DNA from: an uncultured Desulfobacteraceae bacterium | Lineage (GTDB): Bacteria; Desulfobacterota; Desulfobacteria; Desulfobacterales; UBA2174 | Length of the DNA: 64,000 nt | Assembly: GCA_937982505.1 (NCBI GenBank) | Contig: CALJLV010000065.1 | Span: 30,195 to 94,194 of the forward strand | Direction of reading: 5' to 3' | Shown: positions 52,454 to 63,572 of the stretch, piece by piece | Numbering within the stretch: the stretch's first letter is position 1 | How the letters are laid out: every line of letters begins with the position of its first letter | Program-made: the position numbers and the translations under genes | Notes under the pieces: model-generated | Seen by the model: the letters and a program-made list of their open reading frames with translations, nothing else | Databases searched by the model: none | What the model was told of the DNA's origin: nothing

Positions 52454-55144
52454 TCAATGGGCTTCGGCCCAGTTCGCCCCCCAGGCGATGTTGACCTTCA
52501 ACGGAACTTTGAGCGGCATGACGGTTTCCATCTGCCGGCGCACCAACTCGGTGAGCCGGTCGGATTCCGTCGGCGGGGCTTCGAAGACGATCTCATCGTG
52601 GACCGACAGGAGCATGGCCGCCTGCAGACCGGCGGCGTGCATCTGCCGGTCCACCCGGATCATGGCCATCTTGATGATGTCGGCCGCCGTTCCCTGGATC
52701 GGCGTGTTGATGGCGATACGCTCGGCGAACTGCCGGACGCTGGGGTTGGAGCTGGCGATTTCGGGCAAAAGCCGGATGCGCCCCATCAGGGTGCTGGTCT
52801 GGCGCGTGTCGCGGGCTGCGGCGATGGTCTCGTCGATGAAGCGTTTGACCCCCGGATAACGGGCGAAGTAGTGGTCGATGAAGGTACGCGCCATCTTCTG
52901 GCTGATCTGGAGCTGGCGGGCCAGACCGAACGGGCTCATGCCGTAGATGATCCCGAAGTTGATCGCCTTGGCCTGGCGCCGCAGATCGGCGCCGACCTCG
53001 ACCGGCGCGATGCCGAAGACCTCGCTGGCGGTGCGGGTGTGCACGTCCTCCCCGGCGGCGAAGGCCTCGATGAGAATCGGATCGTCGCTGCAGTGGGCCA
53101 GGACCCGCAGTTCAATCTGGCTGTAGTCGGCCGCCATCAGGCGCCATCCGGCCCTCGGGACGAAGGCGGCGCGGATCTTGCGCCCCTCCTCGGTGCGGAT
53201 GGGAATGTTCTGCAGGTTCGGATCGCTGGAGCTGAGCCGCCCCGTGGCGGCCACGGTCTGGTTGAAGGAGGTATGGATCCGCCCGGTCTGGGGATGGATC
53301 AGGGCCACCAGGGCATCGGCATAGGTCGATTTGAGCTTGCCCAGGGTCCGGTGGCGCAGCACCTGGGCCGGCAGGGGATGCTGTTCGGCCAGGCAGGTGA
53401 GCACCTCCACGTCGGTAGAGTAGCCGGTCTTCTTGCGCGTCTTTTTCTGGGTGGGCAGGCCGAGCTTCTCGAACAGGATGCGCCCCAGCTGGGGGCCGGA
53501 GTTGATGTTGAACGATTCGCCCGCCAGGCGGTAGATCTCCGCCTCGATGCGGTCCAGTTCGGCCTGGAACTCTTTGGACAGGCCTTCGAGCACCTGCCGG
53601 TCCGCGCAGACTCCGGTCATCTCCAGCCGGACCAGCACCGGCACCAGGGGCAGTTCCACCTCGGCCATCAGGCCGGAAAGTCCCTCCTGATCCAGCCGCC
53701 GGCCCAGCACCTGGTAGGCCATCCAGGTGATGTCGGCGTCCTCGCAGGCGTAGGCGGTCGCCTTTTCCAGGGGAACCTTGTCGAAGGTCACCGCCGCGGC
53801 CCCCTTGCCCGCCACCTCGGCAAAGGTGGTGGTACAATGGTCGAGAAAATCCAGGGCAATCTGGTCCAGTCCGTGGCTGCGCTTGGAAGGGTTGAGCAGA
53901 TACGAGGCGATCATGGTGTCGAAGACCACCCCGGCGACCTGTGCCCCATGGCGGGCCAGCACGATCAGATCGTACTTGATGTTCTGGCCCACCTTGGCGA
54001 CGGCCGGGTCTTCCAAAACCGGTTTCAGGACCTCGAGGACCCGGTCCCGGGGCAGCTGCGCCGGCACCCCCAGATAGCTGTGGCCGCAGGGAATGTAAAA
54101 GGCCTCGTGGGGCCTCAGGCTCACCGAAATGCCCACCAGCCGGGCACGCATGGGATCCTGGCTGGTGGTTTCGGTGTCCAGGGCGAAGGCGCCGGCCTGG
54201 CGCAACTCGGCGGCCAGCGATTCCAGGGCCGCGGCGCCGGTGACCTGCGTGTACCGCTTGACCGGCCCGGCCGGGGCGGCGGCAAAGCGCTTCTGGAGCT
54301 GGGAAAACTCCAGTTCCTGGAAGAGCCGGCCCAGGGCCTCGGCATCCGGATCGCGGCGGGCGAAGGCTTCCGGCTCGAAGGTCACCGGGGCGGTGGTGCA
54401 GATCTCCACCAGGCGGCGGCTGAGCCGGGCCTGGGCCTCAAAGGCCGCCAGTTTCTCGCGCTGGCGGTCCGAACCCACCTCGGAGAGCCGCTCATAGAGG
54501 GCCTGGATCGAGCCGTAGCGCTGGATCAGGCTCAAGGCGGTCTTGGGGCCGATCCCCGGCACCCCGGGGATGTTGTCGCTGGTGTCCCCGGAAAGGCCCA
54601 TGACGTCGACCATCTGGGCCGGGTCGAGGCCGAAAGTCTCGCGCACGGCGCGCAGATCGGTCCATTTCTCCTTCATCGGATCCCAGATGACACTGTTTCC
54701 GGTCACCAGTTGGATGAAGTCCTTGTCCCCGGTGACCATCACCACCGAAAAGCCCCGGGCCTCGGCCTGGCGCGCCAGGGTTCCGATGAGATCGTCGGCC
54801 TCGTAGCCGGCGAGCTCCAGGCGGGCGAGGCGAAAGGCCTCGGTGAGGCGCTGGATGTAGGGGATCTGCAGGGCCATCTCCTCGGGCATGGGGGGCCGGT
54901 TGGCCTTGTAGTCGGCATAGGCCTGATGGCGGAAGGTGGGGCCCTTGGCGTCGAAGAGAAGGGCCACATGGCCGGGGGCGCGCTCGTCCATCAACTTGAG
55001 GATCATGCGCGCGAATCCGTAGGCGGCGTTGGTGGGCAGGCCTTTGGAGTTGGCCAAGCCCCGGATTGCGTGAAAGGCGCGGTAGATGTAGGCTGTACCG
55101 TCGATGAGGTAAAGGTCGGGAGGACTTGGCATGGCGGCGGACAT
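52454..55144 (-). CDS. polA: DNA polymerase I
   Basis: 896 residues with all three domains. The 5'-3' exonuclease is N-terminal (YLIDGTAYIYRAFHAI). The proofreading exonuclease looks active: D323 and E325 in FALDTETTS, NIKYDLIVL, YACEDADI. The polymerase domain has motif A DYSQIELRVLAH, the O helix RRQAKAINFGIIYGMSPFG and motif C LLSVHDEIVFE. Start is Met at 55144 or 55132. Confidence 0.97.
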   Translation of the reverse strand: MSAAMPSPPDLYLIDGTAYIYRAFHAIRGLANSKGLPTNAAYGFARMILKLMDERAPGHVALLFDAKGPTFRHQAYADYKANRPPMPEEMALQIPYIQRLTEAFRLARLELAGYEADDLIGTLARQAEARGFSVVMVTGDKDFIQLVTGNSVIWDPMKEKWTDLRAVRETFGLDPAQMVDVMGLSGDTSDNIPGVPGIGPKTALSLIQRYGSIQALYERLSEVGSDRQREKLAAFEAQARLSRRLVEICTTAPVTFEPEAFARRDPDAEALGRLFQELEFSQLQKRFAAAPAGPVKRYTQVTGAAALESLAAELRQAGAFALDTETTSQDPMRARLVGISVSLRPHEAFYIPCGHSYLGVPAQLPRDRVLEVLKPVLEDPAVAKVGQNIKYDLIVLARHGAQVAGVVFDTMIASYLLNPSKRSHGLDQIALDFLDHCTTTFAEVAGKGAAAVTFDKVPLEKATAYACEDADITWMAYQVLGRRLDQEGLSGLMAEVELPLVPVLVRLEMTGVCADRQVLEGLSKEFQAELDRIEAEIYRLAGESFNINSGPQLGRILFEKLGLPTQKKTRKKTGYSTDVEVLTCLAEQHPLPAQVLRHRTLGKLKSTYADALVALIHPQTGRIHTSFNQTVAATGRLSSSDPNLQNIPIRTEEGRKIRAAFVPRAGWRLMAADYSQIELRVLAHCSDDPILIEAFAAGEDVHTRTASEVFGIAPVEVGADLRRQAKAINFGIIYGMSPFGLARQLQISQKMARTFIDHYFARYPGVKRFIDETIAAARDTRQTSTLMGRIRLLPEIASSNPSVRQFAERIAINTPIQGTAADIIKMAMIRVDRQMHAAGLQAAMLLSVHDEIVFEAPPTESDRLTELVRRQMETVMPLKVPLKVNIAWGANWAEAH

Positions 55145-55237
55145 CCGGTTTTTCAGGATTGCGGTTCGGTTCAGGATCTGTTTTAAGCTTTTCGCCTCGT
55201 CGTATCACGAACGGTACCCGACAACAAGCCAGGCGCC

Positions 55238-55462
55238 ATGAATTCCATCGACAAATCAACCCTTTCCCGCCATCAGCGCCGCCGTCGGCGCCAGCACCGG
55301 TGCCATTGCTGCGGTGCCGGGGTTCCTTTCTGCTGGACCTGCCGCTGCGGCTTCGCCATCTGCCAGAACTGCATGCAGGAGAACCTCTGGGGCATGTCCT
55401 GCAACGGCATCACCTGGCAATGCCCCGATTGCGGCGGTCAGAACGGATTCGGCAACCAGTGA
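55238..55462 (+). CDS. Small Cys-rich zinc-ribbon protein
   Basis: 74 residues: a basic N-terminus with six consecutive-type arginines, then Cys clusters CHCCGAG, FCWTCRCGFAICQNCMQEN, SCNGITWQCPDCGGQNGF. With eleven cysteines it can bind two or three zinc ions. I recall similar small proteins in other Desulfobacterales but know no function. Divergent from polA with a 93-nt gap. Confidence 0.75.
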   Translation: MNSIDKSTLSRHQRRRRRQHRCHCCGAGVPFCWTCRCGFAICQNCMQENLWGMSCNGITWQCPDCGGQNGFGNQ

Positions 55463-55494
55463 GGGGCCGCCACCCGCCACGGGGATCTGAAATT

Positions 55495-56148
55495 TCAAGT
55501 CTGAGGCGGCCCGCCGCCGGCGGGCAGACGGGTGCCCGAGCGTGCCACGATGGCCGCCACCCGATCCAGGCGCTGGATGTGGTGGTCGGCCGGCAGATCC
55601 GGGTTCTGGAAGGCGATGAAGGGCACCCCGGCGGCGGCCGCCGCCTGGGCGTCCAGGGGCGAATCGCCGATGTAGAGCATCTCATCGGGATCCACCGCGA
55701 AGTGTGCCCGGATCTTGTGAAGGCACTCAGGGTCCGGTTTGGGCCGCGCCACGTCCAGGGCGCTGACCACCAGATCGAAATCGTTCGTCAAGCCATGGGT
55801 CTCGAGAACCCGATCCATGGTGTCGGTACGATTGGTGGCCACGGCGGTGCAACAGGCCGGGCGCAGGCGCTGGAGCAGATCCCTGAGGTGGGGCTCCATG
55901 CGCATGCGGCGGATAAACGGCAGGTAGCTCATCTTGCGCCGCAGGTCCTGGGCGGCCAGGTAATCGCGCGGGTCTGAAAACAGATGCCCCAGAGAGGCGT
56001 CCACCGTGTTCATGTGGACAAAGGCCTGCTGGGCCGCGTCCATGGGCGGCCGCCCCAGCCTGGCGAGAATCTGGTTGTAGTAGGCGGCGTTGGCTTCACG
56101 CGAGTCGAACATCACCCCGTCGCAGTCGAAGGCCACCACGCGAATCAT
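55495..56148 (-). CDS. HAD-superfamily hydrolase (phosphoglycolate phosphatase-like)
   Basis: 217 residues. HAD motif I FDCDGVMFDS, motif II VATNR, motif III Lys in ARPKPDPECL and motif IV IGDSPLDAQAAAAAG; helical cap between I and II. Substrate unclear. Start 56148 has GGAAGAG close upstream, better than 56163. Twenty nt downstream of the DUF1573 gene. Confidence 0.88.
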   Translation of the reverse strand: MIRVVAFDCDGVMFDSREANAAYYNQILARLGRPPMDAAQQAFVHMNTVDASLGHLFSDPRDYLAAQDLRRKMSYLPFIRRMRMEPHLRDLLQRLRPACCTAVATNRTDTMDRVLETHGLTNDFDLVVSALDVARPKPDPECLHKIRAHFAVDPDEMLYIGDSPLDAQAAAAAGVPFIAFQNPDLPADHHIQRLDRVAAIVARSGTRLPAGGGPPQT

Positions 56149-56168
56149 TCTCTTCCTTTCCATTCCAT

Positions 56169-56924
56169 CTAATGGCGCGCAGACCGGTCCACCGACACCG
56201 TCTTGCCCTGGGCTTCGGCCCTGTCCGGCGCGGCAAGGATGTGACCGTACACGTGAACCTGCAGTTCGGGCCGGACAGGGTTGTCCGTCGCCAGGGTGAT
56301 GGTCTCGTAGTAGCGACCCGGCTCCTTGCGCCGGTTGACGACCACCAGCCGATAGGCGGGTCGGTTGTTGTGGTGGACCATCTCGATCCGCTGATCCACG
56401 AAACGATCACCGTTGGCGCTCCGGACCGCGATGATCCTGAAAGGGAACCGCGGTTCGGGCACGATGAGGGCGCTGTGCTGCAGGGTCTCCCCCCCGTACC
56501 CCTGCAGAACGATGCGCTTGGGGTCGATGGTGGCAAATCGCATCACCTCGCCGCCGATGGACAGCTCGGCGCGCGGGCGCAGCGGATCGTTGGATTCCAC
56601 CGTGATCCCCTTGCGCAGGGTTTCGCCGGCATAGCCGGAGGTAAAGACCTTCAGGGAAATCCGCCCCTCCCCGCCGGGGGGGAGCCGCTTCGGAAAGGAA
56701 ACGGCCGTGCAGCCTCAGCCGGTTCGCACCTGGTAGATCTCCAGCTCGGCATCCCCGAGATTGCGCAGCACAAACTCGTGATCCACCGTTTCACCCTCCA
56801 CCACGGGGGCGAAGGTACGGCGGGCCTGGGGAATCTCGATCCGGGGCGCGGCGGCGGCCGCGACCACCGCCCCGCCGATCAGGAGCACGGCCAACACCGT
56901 ACCCGACAACCACATCCTGCGCAT
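56169..56924 (-). CDS. DUF1573 exported protein with in-frame TGA, candidate selenoprotein
   Basis: 251 residues if TGA codon 70 (56717-56715) is read as selenocysteine. Signal peptide or anchor (..LSGTVLAVLLIGGAVVAAAAA..), then a DUF1573 immunoglobulin-like domain: VDHEFVLRNLGDAELEIYQV, then RTG-TGA-GCTAVSFPKRL. In the family this site reads SCGCT or GCGCT, so TGA replaces the first Cys of CGC. The same frame continues uninterrupted with repeats ..SGYAGETLRKGITVESNDP.. to 56169. GGAGGG precedes the start at 56924. A hairpin follows the TGA. A nonsense mutation is the alternative. Confidence 0.8.
56684..56705 (-). promoter_or_regulatory. Candidate SECIS-like hairpin in the DUF1573 gene
   Basis: On the minus strand GCCGTTTC (56705-56698) pairs with GAAGCGGC (56691-56684), eight pairs with one U-G, loop CTTTCC; loop begins 17 nt after the TGA. 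It lacks the G usually found at the start of the apical loop. A second hairpin just after it (CTCCCC/GGGGAG, loop CCGGGC) lies at the outer distance limit. Confidence 0.4.
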
Positions 56925-56989
56925 GGACACCCTCCTCTGGGGGTCTGCTGGTCGGACGATCCGGCGGCAAACACGAATCCCGCCGTCGC

Positions 56990-59467
56990 TCATAGCATGG
57001 ATTGGGGGTCCACGTCGATGGCGACCTGGACGCCCTGCGGTACCCGGCCGGTCTGAATTTCGGTCTGAACGGCGCCCAGAACCCGGCGCAGCGCCTTCAG
57101 CGCCATCCCCTTGAACAGGATCTGCCAGCGGTAGCGGTCCGCCACCCGGGCCAGGGGCGCCGGCACCGGTCCGAGCACCTCCACCCCCCCCTCCACGGCG
57201 GCCTCGCGCCGGCCCGCGGCCACGAGAAGGGCGGCACTGGCCGCGGTGCGTTCCGGGTCGCGACCGGCCAGGCGCACCATCGCCAGACGCGAAAAGGGCG
57301 GATAGGCCAGGGCCTGGCGCAGCCCGATCTCCCGGCGGTAGAACATCTCCATGTCCTGGGCGCAGGCGGCCTGGATGCTGAAGTGCGCCGGGTTGAAGGT
57401 CTGCAGGATCACCCGGCCCGGCCGGTCGCCGCGCCCGGCCCGACCGGCCACCTGGGCCAGAAGCTGGAAGGTCCGTTCGCCGGCCCGGAAATCAGGAAAA
57501 TTCAGGGTCAGATCCGCGCACACGATCCCCACCAGGGTGATGCCCGGAAAGTCGTGCCCCTTGGCCACCATCTGGGTCCCCACCAGAACGTCCACGGACC
57601 GCTCGTGGAGCCGGCGCAGCAAACGCAGGAGCTGACCGCGCCCCGAGACCGTATCCCGATCCATGCGCGCCACCCGGGCCTGGGGAAAAAGGGCCTGCAC
57701 CGCGGCCTCGATCCGTTCGGTCCCCAATCCCAGGGGCCGGATCTTGTCGCTGTGGCAGTGCGGGCAGGCAATGCTGGCCGGCTGGCTGTAGCCGCAGTAA
57801 TGGCATTGATACACGTTGCGCGCCCGGTGCAGGGTCAGGGCGATGTCGCAGCGGCGGCAGCGCAGGGCTTCCCCGCAGGCCCCGCAGACCGGAAAGGCGG
57901 CAAAGCCGCGCCGGTTCAAAAAGAGCAGAACCTGCTCGCCGGCCCCCAGCGCCCTTCCCATGGCGTCCACCAGCGGAGGGGTCAAAAACCGCCGCGTCCC
58001 CCGGCCCCCGCGGTGGTCTCGCAGGTCCACCACCGCCACCTGGGGCAGGGGGCGGCTTTCGATGCGCTCGGGCAGTTCCAGACGCCGATAACGGCCCTGG
58101 TGGAGGGCATACATGGCCGCCATGGAAGGGGTGGCCGACCCGAGCACCACCACCGCCCCCTCGCGCTGGCCTCGGGCCAGGGCCATGTCCCGGCCGTTGT
58201 AGCGCAGACCGTTGTCCTGCTTATAGGCCCCGTCATGCTCTTCGTCCACGATGATCAGCCCCAGACGGGCAAAAGGAGCGAAGACCGCCGAACGGGCACC
58301 GATGGCGATGGCGCTTTGCCCCCGGCGGATGAATCGCCATTGATCGTAGCGCTCGCCGGTGGAAAGGCCGCTGTGCAGCACGGCGACGCTGGCCCCAAAG
58401 CGGGCCCGGAAGCGCCGTTCGATCTGGGCGATCAGAGCGATTTCCGGAGCCAGGACCAGAACGTTGTGGCCCCGCGCCAGGGCCGCGGCGGTGGCCTGCA
58501 GGTAAACTTCCGTCTTGCCGCTGCCGGTGATCCCGGCCAGCACGAAGGCGGTGAAACCGTCCCCCAGAGCCGCGCCGATCCGGGCCAGGGCCCGATCCTG
58601 GGCCCCGGTGAGCGGCGGCGGAACGTCGGCCGCCACCGGTTCGCCCAGGGGATCCCGAAACACCGGCCGCTCCTCCACGGTCACCATCCCCTTGGCGGCC
58701 AGCGCCCGCACCCGGGCCGCCGCGCCGGGCAGGCGGGCCCTGAGGTCGGTGAGGGCCACCGCTAGGCCCTCGCCCAGCAGGGCCAGCAATTCGCGCTGCT
58801 TCGGGGATCGCACCTCCGCGGTGGCATCCGCCTGGGGATGCAGCCGAACGAAGCGCTCCATCTTGGCCCGGGTGCTGCCGCGCACCAGTTTGTGGTGGAC
58901 CTGCAGCCATCCGGCGCGTTCCAGCCGTTCGAGAAGCGAGACCAGGGCCACCCCGCGCAAATGGCGGTAAAGCCCTCTGACGGGCATCGGCCGCTGGCGC
59001 AGGCGGCGCAGCAGATCCGCCTCCGGCTCGGTCGCGCGGCCCGCCTCCAGGGCCGACAGCCCCTGATCCGTAATGGCGGCCATGCGGACGTCGCCGTCGA
59101 TGAGCCCCGCCGGCAAAGCGGTGCGGATCACCTCTCCTGGAGGATGCATGTAGTAGTGCGCCATCCAGCGCAGCCACGGCAGCATCGAGGCCGGCAAAAG
59201 CGGATCGTCATCGAGGACATCTTCGATGGCGCGCATCGGCTGGGCGGGGGCACTGCTTTGCGGGCCCAGGACGTAGCCGGTGGCCCGCCGGCTCCCGAAA
59301 GGCACCAGAACCCGCATTCCGGGACGCGCCGCCGAAGCCAGGTGGATCGGCACGGTGTAGCTGAAGGTCGACCACACCGGCAGGGCCAGGGCCACTTCGA
59401 CGGCCGGCAGGGCCTCGCCGGAATCGCTGGCCGCAGGCGCCGCAGAATGATTTCGCTTGACACCCAT
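56990..59467 (-). CDS. priA: Primosomal protein N' (PriA helicase)
   Basis: 825 residues. N-terminal 3'-DNA-binding domain, Walker A GITGSGKTEVYL, helicase DEEH, aromatic-rich loop region DGAYKQDNGLRYNGRDMA, zinc-binding cysteines (CGACGEALRCRRCD, CHYCGYSQPASIACPHCHS) and C-terminal helicase motifs (VAGRAGRGDRPG). Restarts stalled forks. Head of the priA-DUF1573-HAD unit on the minus strand. Confidence 0.96.
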   Translation of the reverse strand: MGVKRNHSAAPAASDSGEALPAVEVALALPVWSTFSYTVPIHLASAARPGMRVLVPFGSRRATGYVLGPQSSAPAQPMRAIEDVLDDDPLLPASMLPWLRWMAHYYMHPPGEVIRTALPAGLIDGDVRMAAITDQGLSALEAGRATEPEADLLRRLRQRPMPVRGLYRHLRGVALVSLLERLERAGWLQVHHKLVRGSTRAKMERFVRLHPQADATAEVRSPKQRELLALLGEGLAVALTDLRARLPGAAARVRALAAKGMVTVEERPVFRDPLGEPVAADVPPPLTGAQDRALARIGAALGDGFTAFVLAGITGSGKTEVYLQATAAALARGHNVLVLAPEIALIAQIERRFRARFGASVAVLHSGLSTGERYDQWRFIRRGQSAIAIGARSAVFAPFARLGLIIVDEEHDGAYKQDNGLRYNGRDMALARGQREGAVVVLGSATPSMAAMYALHQGRYRRLELPERIESRPLPQVAVVDLRDHRGGRGTRRFLTPPLVDAMGRALGAGEQVLLFLNRRGFAAFPVCGACGEALRCRRCDIALTLHRARNVYQCHYCGYSQPASIACPHCHSDKIRPLGLGTERIEAAVQALFPQARVARMDRDTVSGRGQLLRLLRRLHERSVDVLVGTQMVAKGHDFPGITLVGIVCADLTLNFPDFRAGERTFQLLAQVAGRAGRGDRPGRVILQTFNPAHFSIQAACAQDMEMFYRREIGLRQALAYPPFSRLAMVRLAGRDPERTAASAALLVAAGRREAAVEGGVEVLGPVPAPLARVADRYRWQILFKGMALKALRRVLGAVQTEIQTGRVPQGVQVAIDVDPQSML

Positions 59468-59656
59468 CGGGGATGTATTTAGCCTTCATAAAGGACAAGG
59501 GAGCGCCCGCCCGCCACTGGCAGGCGCCAGAGGACCGCGCCGCCCGCGATCCACCCGACCCAGGGTATAATCCGGGACCGGCGGGCGTGGCAAGACCGCA
59601 TCCATGGCGCGGCGTCCATCCAGGCCGCGGGAATGACCCTGAAAGGAGATGTCGTC

Positions 59657-59953
59657 ATGGGCTTCAACAACAGACGCCTCATCATCTTGACGCTGATCGT
59701 CTGCTTGACGGTCGCTTTTCCGGCGGCCGCGGCGGACCCCGCCCGTTCCCCCAAGGACATTTCCGCCGGGGCCATGGCGGCCGATCTGCTCCTGGTCAGA
59801 CCGCTGGGCATCGCGGCCACGGTCGCCGGAACGGTCCTGTACATGGTGTCGATCCCCTTTTCCGCTCCGGGCGGCAACCACCTAGATGCCCGTGAAAAAC
59901 TGGTCCATGAACCTGCCCGCTTCACTTTCCAGCGTCCCCTGGGAGATTTCTGA
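59657..59953 (+). CDS. Small exported/membrane protein of unknown function
   Basis: 98 residues. Signal peptide (..LIILTLIVCLTVAFPAAAA) then ..AADLLLVRPLGIAATVAGTVLYMVSIPFSAPGGN.., one further hydrophobic helix. Start at 59657 with AAAGGAG upstream. Small proteins with this RPLG..T..G...Y.VSLPFS pattern occur widely in proteobacteria; function unknown. Confidence 0.75.
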   Translation: MGFNNRRLIILTLIVCLTVAFPAAAADPARSPKDISAGAMAADLLLVRPLGIAATVAGTVLYMVSIPFSAPGGNHLDAREKLVHEPARFTFQRPLGDF

Positions 59954-60010
59954 TCCACGGCGCCGGCGCCGCGCCGCGCACTGCCCGCGGCGCGGGGATG
60001 ACGCCTGCGC

Positions 60011-60039
60011 TTGACACTCCGCCCCGATTTCCCTATAGA
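60011..60039 (+). promoter_or_regulatory. upp-uraA promoter
   Basis: TTGACA (60011-60016), 17-nt spacer, TATAGA (60034-60039). Start near 60046, leader of about 96 nt, in which I see no PyrR or riboswitch-like structure. Confidence 0.8.
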
Positions 60040-60141
60040 CCTTGCCGCCGTTGAAGCCGCTTTGCATGGCGACCAGACGGCCGGCCCCCCTTTTCAAGAC
60101 CCCGATCACCCGATGCCGCCACCCCAACCAAGGAGCGCGCC

Positions 60142-60768
60142 ATGCCGGTCCAGGTCGTTTCCCACCCCCTGATCAGACACAAACTCGGTCTGCTGCGCCA
60201 TCATGACATTTCCACCAAGGACTTCCGCGAGGCCGCCTCGGAGCTGGCCGCCCTGCTCACCTACGAGGCCACCAAGGATCTGGAAACCGAAGCGCAGACC
60301 ATCCAGGGATGGGCGGGGCCGGTCACGGTGGACCGCATCAAGGGCAAGAAGATCACGGTGGTGCCGATCCTGCGCGCCGGGCTCGGGATGATGGACGGCG
60401 TGCTCAAGCTGATCCCCTCGGCCCGGGTCAGCGTGGTGGGGCTCTACCGCAACGAAGAGACCCTGGCGCCGGTGCGCTACTATGTCAAGATGACCGGCAA
60501 CATGGCCGAACGCATGGCGCTGATCCTCGATCCCATGCTGGCCACGGGCGGCACCCTGGTGGCCGCCATCGATCTGCTCAAGGAGGCCGGCTGCCGCCAG
60601 ATTCGCGGGATCTTCATCGTGGCGGCCCCCGAAGGAATCCGGCGGCTGGACCAGGCCCATCCGGACGTGGACATCTTCGTGGCCGCCGTGGACGAAAAAC
60701 TCAACGAGGTCGGCTATATCCTCCCGGGCCTGGGAGATGCCGGCGACAAGATCTTCGGCACCAAATAG
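60142..60768 (+). CDS. upp: Uracil phosphoribosyltransferase
   Basis: 208 residues. Converts uracil and PRPP to UMP. PRPP-binding motif [18 protein letters not shown], uracil-binding C-terminus [23 protein letters not shown] upstream of the ATG. Operon with the uracil permease 36 nt downstream. Confidence 0.97.
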   Translation: MPVQVVSHPLIRHKLGLLRHHDISTKDFREAASELAALLTYEATKDLETEAQTIQGWAGPVTVDRIKGKKITVVPILRAGLGMMDGVLKLIPSARVSVVGLYRNEETLAPVRYYVKMTGNMAERMALILDPMLATGGTLVAAIDLLKEAGCRQIRGIFIVAAPEGIRRLDQAHPDVDIFVAAVDEKLNEVGYILPGLGDAGDKIFGTK

Positions 60769-60804
60769 ATTACACACCAATTCGGACAACCCCAAGGAGG
60801 TGGT

Positions 60805-62151
60805 ATGCCCCAGGATGTTTCCACGCCGGAGTACCGTTTCAGCCCTCAGCATGCCGTCATCGGCGCCCAGATGCTCTTCGTGGCATTCGGCGCCCTGGTC
60901 CTGGTCCCCCTGCTCACCGGCCTCGATCCCAATGTGGCCCTGTTCACCGCCGGAGCCGGAACCCTGATCTTTCAGGCCGTCACCGGCGGCCGGGTGCCCA
61001 TTTTCCTGGCCTCCTCGTTTGCCTTCATCGCCCCGATCATCTACGGCGTCACCACCTGGGGGATTCCCGGCACCATGTGCGGCCTGGTGGCGTCCGGCCT
61101 GCTCTACGTGGTGCTGAGCCTGTGCGTCAAGACCTTCGGTCCGGGGTTCCTCCATCGCCTTCTGCCCCCGGTGGTGGTGGGACCGGTGATCATGGTCATC
61201 GGGCTGGTTCTGGCGCCGGTGGCGGTCCACATGGCAATGGGGCGCACCGGTGACGGGAGCGCCTGGCTGGTGCCCGGCCCCACGGCGGTCGGCGTGGCCG
61301 GGGTGGCCCTGGTGACCACGGTGGTGACCTCCCTCCTGGGCCGGGGATGGTTTCGCCTGATTCCCATCCTGGTAGGGGTGGGCGCGGGCTACCTGGCGGC
61401 CCTGATCCTGGATGCCGCGGGGATTTCCTCCGCCGCCCAGGCCGGCTTCGATCCCGGCCAGCTCAAGAACTTCAGCGGCCCGGCCCTGGTCAATTTCCAG
61501 CCGGTCCTGGCGGCCCCCTGGTTCGCCGTGCCCAATTTCGTTTTTCCGCAATGGAACCTGCAGGCGATCCTGTTCATCGTGCCGGTGGCCATCGCCCCGG
61601 CCATCGAACATTTCGGCGACATTCTGGCCATCGGCAGCGTCACGGGAAAGGACTATGTCCGGTCGCCGGGGATTCACCGCACCATGCTGGGCGACGGTCT
61701 GGCCACCAGCATGGCCTCTTTTCTCGGCGGGCCGCCCAACACCACCTATTCCGAGGTCACCGGGGCCGTGACCCTGACCCGGGCCTTCAATCCGGCCGTG
61801 ATGACCTGGGCGGCCATCTTCGCCGTCCTGCTGGCCTTCGTGGGCAAGGTGGGGGCCCTGCTGCAAACCATTCCCGTTCCGGTGATGGGCGGGATCATGC
61901 TGCTCCTCTTCGGGGCCATCACCGTGGTGGGCCTCAACACCCTGGTCAAGGCCGGCCAGGACCTGACCCGGCCGCGCAACCTGACCATCGTGGCCCTGAT
62001 TCTGGTCTGCGGCATCGGCGGGATGGTCCTGTCCATCGGCGCCTTCAGCCTCGGCGGGATCGGCCTGGCCGGAATCCTCGGGGTGGTCCTCAATCTGCTT
62101 CTGCCAGCCGATGGACAATCCGCGCCCAAGGCGGATCCGGACGCCGCCTGA
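60805..62151 (+). CDS. uraA: Uracil permease (NCS2 family)
   Basis: 448 residues, about 14 helices. Family motifs are AIAPAIEHFGDILAIG (the Glu that contacts uracil) and GGPPNTTYSEVTGAVTLTRA. AAGGAGG precedes the ATG. Imports uracil for Upp. Confidence 0.94.
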   Translation: MPQDVSTPEYRFSPQHAVIGAQMLFVAFGALVLVPLLTGLDPNVALFTAGAGTLIFQAVTGGRVPIFLASSFAFIAPIIYGVTTWGIPGTMCGLVASGLLYVVLSLCVKTFGPGFLHRLLPPVVVGPVIMVIGLVLAPVAVHMAMGRTGDGSAWLVPGPTAVGVAGVALVTTVVTSLLGRGWFRLIPILVGVGAGYLAALILDAAGISSAAQAGFDPGQLKNFSGPALVNFQPVLAAPWFAVPNFVFPQWNLQAILFIVPVAIAPAIEHFGDILAIGSVTGKDYVRSPGIHRTMLGDGLATSMASFLGGPPNTTYSEVTGAVTLTRAFNPAVMTWAAIFAVLLAFVGKVGALLQTIPVPVMGGIMLLLFGAITVVGLNTLVKAGQDLTRPRNLTIVALILVCGIGGMVLSIGAFSLGGIGLAGILGVVLNLLLPADGQSAPKADPDAA

Positions 62152-62167
62152 AACCGAGGCGCCCTGG

Positions 62168-62212
62168 AAAAAAGAGGGATGGACCGGTGCCGCCCGCGTC
62201 CATCCCTTCTTT
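62168..62212. terminator. Bidirectional terminator between uraA and gltA
   Basis: GGGATGGAC (62176-62184) with GTCCATCCC (62198-62206), 13-nt loop; TTCTTT follows on the plus strand and the AAAAAA at 62168-62173 gives a T-run on the minus strand. Suits both convergent genes. Confidence 0.8.
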
Positions 62213-62249
62213 GGCCGGTCGCCACTTGCTTTCCGTCTTGCCCCCTGCT

Positions 62250-63572
<1,323 letters not shown>

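Noticed and set aside
56600..56714. Separate short gene for the C-terminal part of the DUF1573 protein
   Set aside because: No start codon with ribosome binding site; it is the same frame as the upstream signal-peptide part and completes the domain.
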